Assembly (NCBI GenBank): GCA_017526785.1
Contig: JAFXQV010000027.1
Span: forward strand, 62,001-126,000
DNA length: 64,000 nt
Origin: Oscillibacter sp.
Lineage (GTDB): Bacteria; Bacillota; Clostridia; Oscillospirales; Oscillospiraceae
Direction of reading: 5' to 3'
In this document: positions 57,586 to 64,000 of the stretch, piece by piece
How the letters are laid out: each line of letters opens with the position of its first letter
How positions within the stretch are numbered: the first letter of the stretch is position 1
Notes under the pieces: model-generated
Databases searched by the model: none
The model's input: only the letters and a program-made list of their open reading frames with translations
Told to the model about the DNA's origin: nothing
Program-made: the position numbers and the translations under genes

Positions 57586-59241
57586 TCAGCATTTGAGGGC
57601 GTCGAGGGTGCAGGTCTTGGCAATGCTCTTGCGGATTTCGGCGCGGAGCGGCAGTACCGACGACGGCGACACGCTCAGCTCGTCAATACCGATTGCAAGG
57701 AACGTCGGCAGAAGCGACAGGTCAGCGCCCAACTCGCCACAAATGCCAATCCAGATACCCTTCTCGTGGGCGGCGTCGGCGGCCATTTTCAGGGCGCGGA
57801 GAACCGCCGGGTGGTGCGCGTCGAAAAAGCGTCCCAAATCGCTGGCCTGACGGTCACAAGCAAGGGTGTACTGGGTGAGGTCGTTCGTGCCGACGGAGAA
57901 GAAGTCGACTTCCTCGGCGAGTTCCGGCGCGACAAAGATAGAGGACGGCGTCTCAATCATGATACCGATTTCGGTTTCCTTGTTGTAGGGGACGCCTTCC
58001 TTGTCGAGTTCGGCCATAACGTCCGCACAGGCGCGCTTGCACTCCTTGACTTCCCAAACAGAGGTAATCATCGGGAACATGATGGCGACCTTGCCGTAGG
58101 CGGAGGCGCGGTACAGGGCGCGGAGCTGGGTACGGAACACCTCGCGGTTGTTCAGGCAGATACGGATAGCGCGTACGCCCATGGCGGGGTTTTCTTCCTT
58201 TTTGAGGTGGAAGTATTCGACCTGCTTGTCAGCGCCGATATCGAGCGTACGGATGATGACGCGCTTGCCCTCCATGGCGGCGGCGACTTTCTTGTAGGCT
58301 TGGAACTGCTTTTCTTCGGAGGGGTAGTCGGTCTCCGCCAGATACAGGAACTCGGAGCGGAACAGGCCGATTCCCTGTCCGTCGTTGTTCTTGACGGCGG
58401 CCACGTCGTCGGGGTTGCCGATGTTGCAGTAGACGTTGATGTGACGCCCGTCGAGGGTCACGTCCTCCTGTCCCTTCATGGCGTCCATGAGTTCCTTGAA
58501 CTTCTTCTGCTTCTCCATCTTGTCCTTAAAGGTCTGAATGGTGAGGTTGTCGGGGTCAAGGACTACTTTTCCGGTCTCGCCGTCGAGGTAGGCCATACGG
58601 CCTTGCAGGGTCTCTTTGAGGTCCGCGCCGAGACTGCAGGCGGCGGGAATGCCCATGGTACGCGCCAGAATGGCGGTGTGGCCGTTGCTGGAACCGGCGG
58701 TAAGGGCAAAGCCCAGAATCTTGGACTTGTCAAGCTGGAGGGTTTCGGAGGGGGCGAGGTCGTCGGAACAGAGAATGACGGGTTCTTCGGAGTCAATGCC
58801 GCCTTCGGCAATGCCCATGAGGTTGTTAAGGATACGCTGTGTAACGTCCTTGACATCGGCGGAACGCGCTCTCATGTAGGCGTCGTCCATGGCGGCGAAC
58901 ATGGCGGCGAACTGCTCCCCGGCTTCCTTGACGGCGTACTCGGCGTTGCAGGATTCGTCGTTGAGCATGGTTTCAATGGCTTCCACGTAGTCGTCATCGT
59001 CGCAGAACATGGCGTGGGTCTCGAAGAGAATCGCGCTTTCCTCTCCGGCCTCTTCCCGGCACTTGTCCGCCAGCTCGTAGAGCTGGTTGGAGGACTTTTC
59101 CCGCGCTTCCACGACGCGCGCCTTTTCGGCGGCAACGTCGGCGACTTTCACCTTGGCAATGTCGTAATTGGGACGCTGGAAGAAGTAGAGGGGGCCACGG
59201 ACAACGCCCTTGGAGATACCTTTGCCTTGAATCAGAACCAT
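57586..59241 (-). CDS. ptsI: PTS enzyme I (PEP-protein phosphotransferase)
   Basis: Takes phosphate from PEP and passes it to HPr, driving all PTS sugar uptake. The 551-aa protein has the helical HPr-binding and swivelling N-terminal half with the active-site His188 in GSSNGHTAILARTMGIPA, and the C-terminal PEP-binding barrel with GIGLFRSEFLYL, RTLDIGADKQ, GVRAIRICL, MIETPSSI and GICGELGAD. The GSSNGH form replaces GGRTSH of enteric enzymes, as in other Clostridia. ATG 59241 follows GGGAGGAAAATTTT. Downstream of ptsH; the 130-bp gap carries two strong hairpins that may set the HPr to EI ratio. Confidence 0.96.
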   Translation of the reverse strand: MVLIQGKGISKGVVRGPLYFFQRPNYDIAKVKVADVAAEKARVVEAREKSSNQLYELADKCREEAGEESAILFETHAMFCDDDDYVEAIETMLNDESCNAEYAVKEAGEQFAAMFAAMDDAYMRARSADVKDVTQRILNNLMGIAEGGIDSEEPVILCSDDLAPSETLQLDKSKILGFALTAGSSNGHTAILARTMGIPAACSLGADLKETLQGRMAYLDGETGKVVLDPDNLTIQTFKDKMEKQKKFKELMDAMKGQEDVTLDGRHINVYCNIGNPDDVAAVKNNDGQGIGLFRSEFLYLAETDYPSEEKQFQAYKKVAAAMEGKRVIIRTLDIGADKQVEYFHLKKEENPAMGVRAIRICLNNREVFRTQLRALYRASAYGKVAIMFPMITSVWEVKECKRACADVMAELDKEGVPYNKETEIGIMIETPSSIFVAPELAEEVDFFSVGTNDLTQYTLACDRQASDLGRFFDAHHPAVLRALKMAADAAHEKGIWIGICGELGADLSLLPTFLAIGIDELSVSPSSVLPLRAEIRKSIAKTCTLDALKC

Positions 59242-59371
59242 AAAATTTTCCTCCCGACTGATATTTTATGGAGCCGCCCGGAGTACGGGCGGCGCTACGG
59301 GAAAACGGGAGCGCCCGCGGCGCGGTCGTTCCCGTTGCGTTTGATTTCCTGTCCGCGGAACGCGGAGCGGA
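59242..59371 (-). other. ptsH-ptsI intergenic hairpins
   Basis: GCCGCCCG/CGGGCGGC (about 59273-59293) and AACGGGA/TCCCGTT (about 59304-59336) form two stems on the transcript between ptsH and ptsI without T-runs. Such structures often stabilise the upstream message or cause partial termination. Confidence 0.45.
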
Positions 59372-59644
59372 TTAAATTTCGGCGGCGAAATTGTTCTTGA
59401 AGAACGCCTTCATGGCGTCGATAGCGGCGGCTTCGTCTCCGCCCTCGGCGCTGACGGTCACTTCGTCGCCCTTCTTGACGCCGAGACCCATGAGTTTCAT
59501 GAGCTGGGAGGCCTTCACGGTCTTGTCGCCCTTGGTGACGCTGATGGTGGTCTCGCCAAAGTTCTTGGCTTCCTTGGCAAGCTGTCCGGCGGGGCGGGCG
59601 TGAATTCCGAGTTCGTCGTTAATGACACACTTAAATTCCAACAT
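59372..59644 (-). CDS. ptsH: Phosphocarrier protein HPr
   Basis: A 90-aa phosphocarrier that relays phosphate from enzyme I to EIIA domains. His15 lies in the GIHARPAG active-site motif, and the regulatory serine region KASQLMKLMGLGVKKGDEV is present, so HPr kinase control through Ser phosphorylation is possible. ATG 59644 has AGAAGGAGAG 7 nt upstream. First gene of ptsHI in this order; a TAACACAGGTGTTA palindrome lies in its leader. It stands directly downstream of the sucrose EIIBCA gene. Confidence 0.97.
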   Translation of the reverse strand: MLEFKCVINDELGIHARPAGQLAKEAKNFGETTISVTKGDKTVKASQLMKLMGLGVKKGDEVTVSAEGGDEAAAIDAMKAFFKNNFAAEI

Positions 59645-59660
59645 GGTTAAACTCTCCTTC

Positions 59661-59674
59661 TAACACAGGTGTTA
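59661..59674. promoter_or_regulatory. Palindrome in ptsH leader
   Basis: TAACAC-AG-GTGTTA is a perfect 6-2-6 palindrome 17 bp before the ptsH start codon; candidate operator or small RNA stem. I see no convincing promoter next to it. Confidence 0.4.
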
Positions 59675-59734
59675 AAGTGGAATATTGGAAGCGGGCGCGG
59701 GAGACCCGCTTACAACCGATACGAAAGCCCCGAA

Positions 59735-59771
59735 AGCCTGTCCGGACGCGTCCGCGTGACGCGGACAGGCT
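59735..59771 (-). terminator. Terminator of EIIBCA gene
   Basis: On the minus strand AGCCTGTCCG (59762-59771) pairs with CGGACAGGCT (59735-59744) around an inner self-complementary loop, followed by TTTCG. Confidence 0.75.
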
Positions 59772-59791
59772 CTCATCTCCGTCAGGGCTTG

Positions 59792-61669
59792 TCAGGCGTT
59801 CACGACGCCGGGGAACGACACGGAGCTGTAGTCGTCGCTGTTGGTCAGAAGCGTGACGACAACATCGGGGTGGTTTGCGGCTTTGATTTTAGCGCGGTCG
59901 AACTTCACGAGAGGCTGTCCGGCCTTGACCTCGTCGCCCTCTTTGACAAGGGCTTGGAAGCCGTCGCCGTTCATGGCAACCGTGTCGACGCCGATATGGA
60001 TAAGCACTTCCATGTCGCCGGGGCCGGTAATGCCGACGGCGTGCTGTGTCTCCGCGACAGAGGAAATGGTACCGTCATAGGGAGCGCGCACAATGCCCTC
60101 TTCCGGCCAAACGCCGACGCCGCTGCCCAGTACGCCAGCCGCAAAAGTCGGGTCGGGGATTTCGGTGTGGGGAATGACCTTGCCAGGGACGGGCGCTAAC
60201 ACCGTTCCGGCCTCGCAGGTAATCACGGGTTCTTGGGGCTTGGAGGGTTGCGCGGGAATGTCGGACGGCGCGGCTTTCGGGGCGGGGGCTTCCTCACTCC
60301 ATACGAACCAAGTGCCGACGAAGGCGATACCGCCGGAGACGGCAAGCAGAATCGTGTACACCACGGGGTTGTTGATGGTCAGGTAGCCGGGAATGCCCGT
60401 GACGCCGTAGGCGGTAGCGCCCAGTCCGGTAATCGCGCCGAAGATAGCGCCGACAGCGCCGCCGACCATGCCGCACACAAACGGCTTGAAGAAGCGCATA
60501 TTCACGCCGAAAATGGCAGGTTCCGTAATGCCCAGCGCGGCGGAGGCGGAGGAGGGGATAGCGATAACTTTCGTCTTGTTGTTGACGGCTTTGAGACCGA
60601 CGGCCAAGCACGCGCCGAACTGCGCGAAGTTCGCGGCGGAGGCAATCGGCATCCACGTATTCAAGCCCGCTGACGACAGCATGCCCGCCTCAATGACGTT
60701 GTACATGTGGTGCAGACCCATAACGACCGTGGCCGGGTACACGGCACCCATGACCATGGCGCCAATGGGGTTCTTGACAATGACCGTGGCGAGATTGAGT
60801 ACGATAGTTTCCAGACCGGAGAAGATGGGGCCAATGACCATGAATGTCAGCAGAGCCGTGACAAACACGGTGCAGAGCGGGGTAACGAACAGGTCAATCA
60901 TTTCGGGGACGTGCTTGTGCAGCCACTTCTCCCACTGGCACATAAACCAGACGGAGATTACCACCGGAATGACGTGGCCTTGATAACCGAGCTGGTTAAT
61001 CTGGCCAAGCGTGTAGGAATCGGTAATCTTGATGTGTCCGAAGAGGTACCAGACATCGTAACCGTCGGCGGCGTTCCAGCCGTTTGTCAGCGCGGAGTGA
61101 ATCATGAGCAGACCCACGACAGCGCCGAGGAAGATATTCCCGCCGAACACGCGCGCGGCGGACACGGCCACGATTACGGGCAGGTACGCAAAAGCGGTGT
61201 TGGCAACCATGTCGAGGAAGCCGTACCAGTCGGTATCGGCGAAGCCGAGGCCGGGGATTTTGCCGAGCGCTTCCACGAGACCCATCATGAGGCCGGAGGC
61301 CACGATAGCGGGAAGAATGGGTACAAATACGTCGCCTAAAGCCTTGACCATGCGCTTGGGCAGGGGCTGTTGGGCGGCGGCGGCGGCCTTGACTTCTTCC
61401 TTGCTGGCGGCGGTCAGTCCGGTAATGGCAAGGAATTCGTCATAGACCTTGTTGACGGTACCGGTACCGATGATGAGCTGAAGCTGTCCGGCGTTTGAGA
61501 AGACGCCCTTGACTCCCTCCACGTCTTCCAGAGCCTTCATGTCCATCTTGCTGTTGTCCGCGATGACAAGACGCAGACGGGTTGCGCAGTGCGCGGCGCT
61601 GACAACGTTCTCCTTGCCGCCGAGGTGGCTAAAGATTTCTTCCGCGCATTTCCGATAGTCTAATGCCAT
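59792..61669 (-). CDS. PTS sucrose-type EIIBCA permease
   Basis: A 625-aa permease that imports and phosphorylates sucrose or a related glucoside. The N-terminal IIB domain has its phospho-Cys28 in AAHCATRLRLV; the IIC domain (about 100-450, ten or so helices) carries GITEPAIFGVNMRFFKPF and the sucrose-branch PAIVASGLMMGLVEAL; a Pro-rich linker leads to the C-terminal IIA domain (about 480-625) with His558 in LIHIGVDTVAMNG. The neighbours, an amylosucrase-like GH13 enzyme and a fructokinase, support sucrose. ATG 61669 follows AGGGAGAG by 6-7 nt; the frame to 61693 is longer by eight codons. Own promoter and direct-repeat operators. Confidence 0.92.
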   Translation of the reverse strand: MALDYRKCAEEIFSHLGGKENVVSAAHCATRLRLVIADNSKMDMKALEDVEGVKGVFSNAGQLQLIIGTGTVNKVYDEFLAITGLTAASKEEVKAAAAAQQPLPKRMVKALGDVFVPILPAIVASGLMMGLVEALGKIPGLGFADTDWYGFLDMVANTAFAYLPVIVAVSAARVFGGNIFLGAVVGLLMIHSALTNGWNAADGYDVWYLFGHIKITDSYTLGQINQLGYQGHVIPVVISVWFMCQWEKWLHKHVPEMIDLFVTPLCTVFVTALLTFMVIGPIFSGLETIVLNLATVIVKNPIGAMVMGAVYPATVVMGLHHMYNVIEAGMLSSAGLNTWMPIASAANFAQFGACLAVGLKAVNNKTKVIAIPSSASAALGITEPAIFGVNMRFFKPFVCGMVGGAVGAIFGAITGLGATAYGVTGIPGYLTINNPVVYTILLAVSGGIAFVGTWFVWSEEAPAPKAAPSDIPAQPSKPQEPVITCEAGTVLAPVPGKVIPHTEIPDPTFAAGVLGSGVGVWPEEGIVRAPYDGTISSVAETQHAVGITGPGDMEVLIHIGVDTVAMNGDGFQALVKEGDEVKAGQPLVKFDRAKIKAANHPDVVVTLLTNSDDYSSVSFPGVVNA

Positions 61670-61730
61670 GCTCACTCTCCCTTTCTTCTCCAAGGTGGTT
61701 GGCGGCTTTCCAGACCGCTAAACATTACAT

Positions 61731-61759
61731 ATTGTAATCGTTTTGTAGCATTTTGTAAA
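61731..61759 (-). promoter_or_regulatory. EIIBCA promoter
   Basis: Minus strand TTTACA (61754-61759), 17-bp spacer, TACAAT (61731-61736), about 62 bp before the start codon. Confidence 0.8.
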
Positions 61760-61789
61760 GCCGCAAAATTCATAAACATTGTGACGCTC

Positions 61790-61838
61790 CCTTGTGCAAA
61801 GCGTCTAATCGCCTCCCGAAAACCTTGTGCAATGCGTC
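61790..61838. promoter_or_regulatory. Direct-repeat operator sites upstream of EIIBCA
   Basis: CCTTGTGCAAAGCGTC (61790-61805) and CCTTGTGCAATGCGTC (61823-61838) differ at one base and are 33 bp apart, about three helical turns, upstream of the -35. Likely binding sites of an activator or repressor for sucrose genes that is encoded outside the window. Confidence 0.65.
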
Positions 61839-61898
61839 AATTTCTGAAAAGTTACGCGGGGGCGGAAAAGGTCGGGTTCCGGAAAGCCGCGTGTCATG

Positions 61899-61928
61899 AA
61901 AACCGCCCGCCCCACGGCGCGGGGCGGG
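61899..61928 (-). terminator. Terminator of GH13 gene
   Basis: On the minus strand CCCGCCCC (61921-61928) pairs with GGGGCGGG (61906-61913) around GCGCCGT, then CGGTTTTC. Lies 24 bp after the stop codon. Confidence 0.85.
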
Positions 61929-61951
61929 AGAACATGCGGAACGAATCAAAC

Positions 61952-63793
61952 TCAGTCGAGTTTGGTATAGAGCCACGCGAAGCCGTAGCCGGGGAGGTCT
62001 ACTTTCAGGTCGGAGCGCGGCTTTCCGGTCAGAAGGTCGATATAGTTTTCCGGCTCGTTGAGCCACGCGGACTGCTCAATCTGGGAGAAGTTGAAGAGCG
62101 CTAACAGCTTCTCGCGGCGGTAGTAGCGCCCGATTGCCAGTACGTGGTCATTGAGCGGCTCCATCGTCCACACATCGGCGTCGGGGTCAAAGACGGGGTG
62201 CTCGGCGCGGAGCTTCTCAATCTCGCGGAGGAAGGTGTAAATCCGTCCCTGACGCGTGGCGGGGTCGTTGCGGTTCTTGGCGTCGTCCCACGAGAAGTCG
62301 CCGCGGTGAATGTAACGGCTGTCCTCCACTTTCAGGGGGTCGTTGTGATAGTTGTTGTCGTTCAACTGCGCGATTTCGTCGCCGCTGTAGAGGACGGGAA
62401 TACCGCTCTGTGTCAACAGGAACGCGTGCAAAGTTTCGTCGAGACGGAGCGCGAGTTCCAGCGCGACCTTGTCGCCCTTTTCCTCGGCACCCTCCGCGCC
62501 GCACAGAGAGGCCGTTGTGCCGCACATGCGGGCGTCGCCCAGACGCGGGTCGTCGTTGTAGAGTTCGCCGCGCGACATGCTCCCGGGATACTTGCCCGTG
62601 AACCAGTCGTTGAGATACTTCTTGTGGGAGACCTCGTCCACGCCGAAGGGTTTCAGGAAGGGGTAGTCAAGCCCCCAGCCGATGTCGTCGTGACAGCGCA
62701 GGTAGTTCAGGAAGGTGTACTGTTTCGGCAGTGCGAAAACGGTGTCCATCTGGTGGCGGAGCAGGCGTACGTCGGACGTTGCGACGGTGTGCCAAGTGCT
62801 GGCCATGGTGGTGACGTTGTAGAGCATGTGGCACTCGGGCTTCTCGACGGTGCCGAAGTACGGGACGACTTTCGACGGCTCCATGACGATTTCCCCGAGC
62901 AGAAGCGTCCCCGGACAGACAATCTCGCAGGCAAGGCGCATCATGCGGACGAGCGTATGCACTTTCGGCAGGTTCCGGCAACTGGTGTACAGCTCTTTCC
63001 AGATATACGGGGTGGCGTCCAGACGGATGATGTCCACGCCCTGATTGCACAGGTAGAGCATGTTGTCCGTCATTTCGTTGAACACGACCGGGTTGGCGTA
63101 GTTGAGGTCCCACTGATACGGCCAGAACGTGGTCATGACGACCTTTCCGGCCTCCGGACACCAACTGAAGTTGCCCGGGGCGGTCTGCGGGAAGACTTGC
63201 GGGACGGTCTTTTCAAACTCGTTGGGAATGTCCCAGTTGTCGTAAAAGAAGTAACGCTTCTGGTATTCGGGGTCTCCGGCGCGGGCGCGCACCGCCCATT
63301 CGTGGTCTTCGCTGGTGTGGTTCATCACGAAATCGAGGCAGACGGAGATTCCGCGCTTGTGGCAGTCGGCGTTGAGCGCGGCGAGTTCCTCCATGGTGCC
63401 GAGTTCGGGTTCCACGGCGCGGAAGTCGGAGACCGCGTAGCCGCCGTCACTGCGGCCTTTCGGGCTTTGCAGGAGGGGCATGTAGTGAATGTAGTTAATG
63501 CCGCTCTCTTCCAGATAGTCGAGGTGCTTCTGTACGCCTTTGAGCGTCTTTCCGAAGCACTGGACGTACATCAGCATGCCCAGCACGTCGCGCTCCCGGT
63601 ACCATTCGGGGTGAGCCTCCCGCGCCTCGTCCATCATGCGCAGTTCGGGGTTTCTGCTCTTGTAGGCCTTATAGAGCATGGTACGGAAGTAGTCGAAGGC
63701 GGCCTCATTCCCGTACAGCTCCATATAGAGCCATCTTAATTCGTCGTATTTCGACCAAAGGCGGTCATAGAAAATCTGGTCTTCTCTCGTCAA
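61952..63793 (-). CDS. Amylosucrase-like glycoside hydrolase family 13 enzyme
   Basis: A 613-aa GH13 enzyme closest by eye to the amylosucrase branch: an N-terminal helical domain (about 1-80), the barrel with GINYIHYMPLLQSPKGRSDGG, DFVMNHTSEDHEW, nucleophile Asp259 in GVDIIRLDATPYIWK, acid/base Glu301 in LLLGEIVMEP and RCHDDIGWG, and a C-terminal beta domain. Amylosucrases and sucrose hydrolases/phosphorylases act on sucrose; which one cannot be settled here, and with a PTS permease the in-cell substrate might be a phosphorylated or other glucoside. TTG 63793 follows GGAGGAGGAGGG by 9 nt and overlaps the stop of the upstream kinase as TTGA. The longer frame would cross that ribosome binding site. 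Confidence 0.88.
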   Translation of the reverse strand: MTREDQIFYDRLWSKYDELRWLYMELYGNEAAFDYFRTMLYKAYKSRNPELRMMDEAREAHPEWYRERDVLGMLMYVQCFGKTLKGVQKHLDYLEESGINYIHYMPLLQSPKGRSDGGYAVSDFRAVEPELGTMEELAALNADCHKRGISVCLDFVMNHTSEDHEWAVRARAGDPEYQKRYFFYDNWDIPNEFEKTVPQVFPQTAPGNFSWCPEAGKVVMTTFWPYQWDLNYANPVVFNEMTDNMLYLCNQGVDIIRLDATPYIWKELYTSCRNLPKVHTLVRMMRLACEIVCPGTLLLGEIVMEPSKVVPYFGTVEKPECHMLYNVTTMASTWHTVATSDVRLLRHQMDTVFALPKQYTFLNYLRCHDDIGWGLDYPFLKPFGVDEVSHKKYLNDWFTGKYPGSMSRGELYNDDPRLGDARMCGTTASLCGAEGAEEKGDKVALELALRLDETLHAFLLTQSGIPVLYSGDEIAQLNDNNYHNDPLKVEDSRYIHRGDFSWDDAKNRNDPATRQGRIYTFLREIEKLRAEHPVFDPDADVWTMEPLNDHVLAIGRYYRREKLLALFNFSQIEQSAWLNEPENYIDLLTGKPRSDLKVDLPGYGFAWLYTKLD

Positions 63794-64000
63794 GGCAAAA
63801 TTCCCTCCTCCTCCAATTCTTTGAGCCAAGGCATGGCGGGCAGTGCGCCGGGGCGGCTGACGGTCAGGGACGCGGCCTTGTTGGCAAAGCGCAGAATGCG
63901 TTCGAGTTCGTCTTGCGCGAGGCCGCCGAGCGGGTCGCCGCGCTTGGCCAGACAGCGCAGTACCGCGCCGAAGAACGTGTCACCCGCGCCGTTGGTGTCG
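63790..64000 (-). CDS. PfkB-family sugar kinase (probable fructokinase), C-terminal part
   Basis: The last 69 residues of a ribokinase-fold sugar kinase; the start lies beyond the window. The segment opens with DTNGAGDTFFGAVLRCLA, the PfkB signature with the catalytic Asp and anion-hole Gly-Ala-Gly, and ends ALPAMPWLKELEEEGILP. It lies upstream of and overlaps the amylosucrase-like gene by 4 bp, and the sucrose-type permease follows, so phosphorylation of fructose released from sucrose is the likely role. Specificity is inferred only from context. Confidence 0.88.
   Translation of the reverse strand, partial: DTNGAGDTFFGAVLRCLAKRGDPLGGLAQDELERILRFANKAASLTVSRPGALPAMPWLKELEEEGILP

Noticed and set aside
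59241..59241. Enzyme I active-site variant GSSNGH as a defect
   Set aside because: The catalytic His188 is present and, as I recall, this form is usual in clostridial enzyme I proteins.
57487..59400. 637-aa plus-strand frame opposite ptsI
   Set aside because: Antisense shadow of ptsI; starts inside the CRISPR/terminator region and has no family features.

Overview
The window reads as a chromosomal segment of a GC-rich anaerobic Firmicute, most likely class Clostridia, family Oscillospiraceae (Oscillibacter-like). Supporting signs are strong AGGAGG-type ribosome binding sites, frequent TTG and GTG starts, SLH-domain and BspA-like leucine-rich-repeat surface proteins, pyruvate phosphate dikinase, fused shikimate-pathway enzymes of clostridial type, and a clostridial long-chain PurL. 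This placement is inference; no 16S gene is present.

Layout. 1-6.2 kb: purine synthesis (purD end, purL, guaB). 6.2-6.85 kb: a RelB/YoeB-type toxin-antitoxin cassette bracketed by a perfect 52-bp duplication of the guaB 3' end. 7-9.7 kb: ppdK. 9.8-12.4 kb: secreted LRR protein. 12.6-18.3 kb: a giant hybrid sensor kinase and a REC/HD-GYP protein (c-di-GMP hydrolysis). 18.5-23 kb: a LysR regulator divergent from a lipoprotein hydrolase, an FMN reductase and a lipoprotein/cyclophilin-like/aldo-keto reductase fusion. 23.2-24.8 kb: second LRR protein. 25-29.6 kb: uppP, ftsK and a sensor kinase that has lost its phospho-acceptor histidine. 29.6-31.8 kb: diguanylate cyclase and a small repeat protein. 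31.9-33.9 kb: tyrA and an aroE-aroK fusion behind a possible attenuator. 34-37.2 kb: zinc-dependent phospholipase-like protein, fumC, hypothetical. 37.2-42.3 kb: tRNA-Leu, a leaderless SLH protein, MATE exporter, acyl-ACP thioesterase, exonuclease III, a cluster of small ribbon-helix-helix genes. 42.5-49.5 kb: HtrA protease, a 228-bp MITE-like element, SLH-GH25 lysozyme, tyrosine phosphatase and BY-kinase. 49.7-54.8 kb: aroF-aroB-aroA-aroC-(chorismate mutase/aroQ). 55.8-57.5 kb: a miniature type V (Cas12f-like) CRISPR locus. 57.6-64 kb: ptsI, ptsH, sucrose-type EIIBCA, amylosucrase-like GH13 enzyme and the end of a fructokinase.

The aro genes in two places together encode all seven steps to chorismate plus chorismate mutase and prephenate dehydrogenase. 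The final block is a sucrose uptake and cleavage system carrying its own general PTS proteins.

The most exciting item is the stand-alone Cas12f-like effector (433 aa, catalytic residues intact) followed by about 160 bp of structured non-coding sequence (candidate tracrRNA) and three identical 33-bp repeats, with no adaptation genes. Promoters, terminators and operators are given only where spacing and sequence support them; all homology statements come from recognised motifs, not searches.
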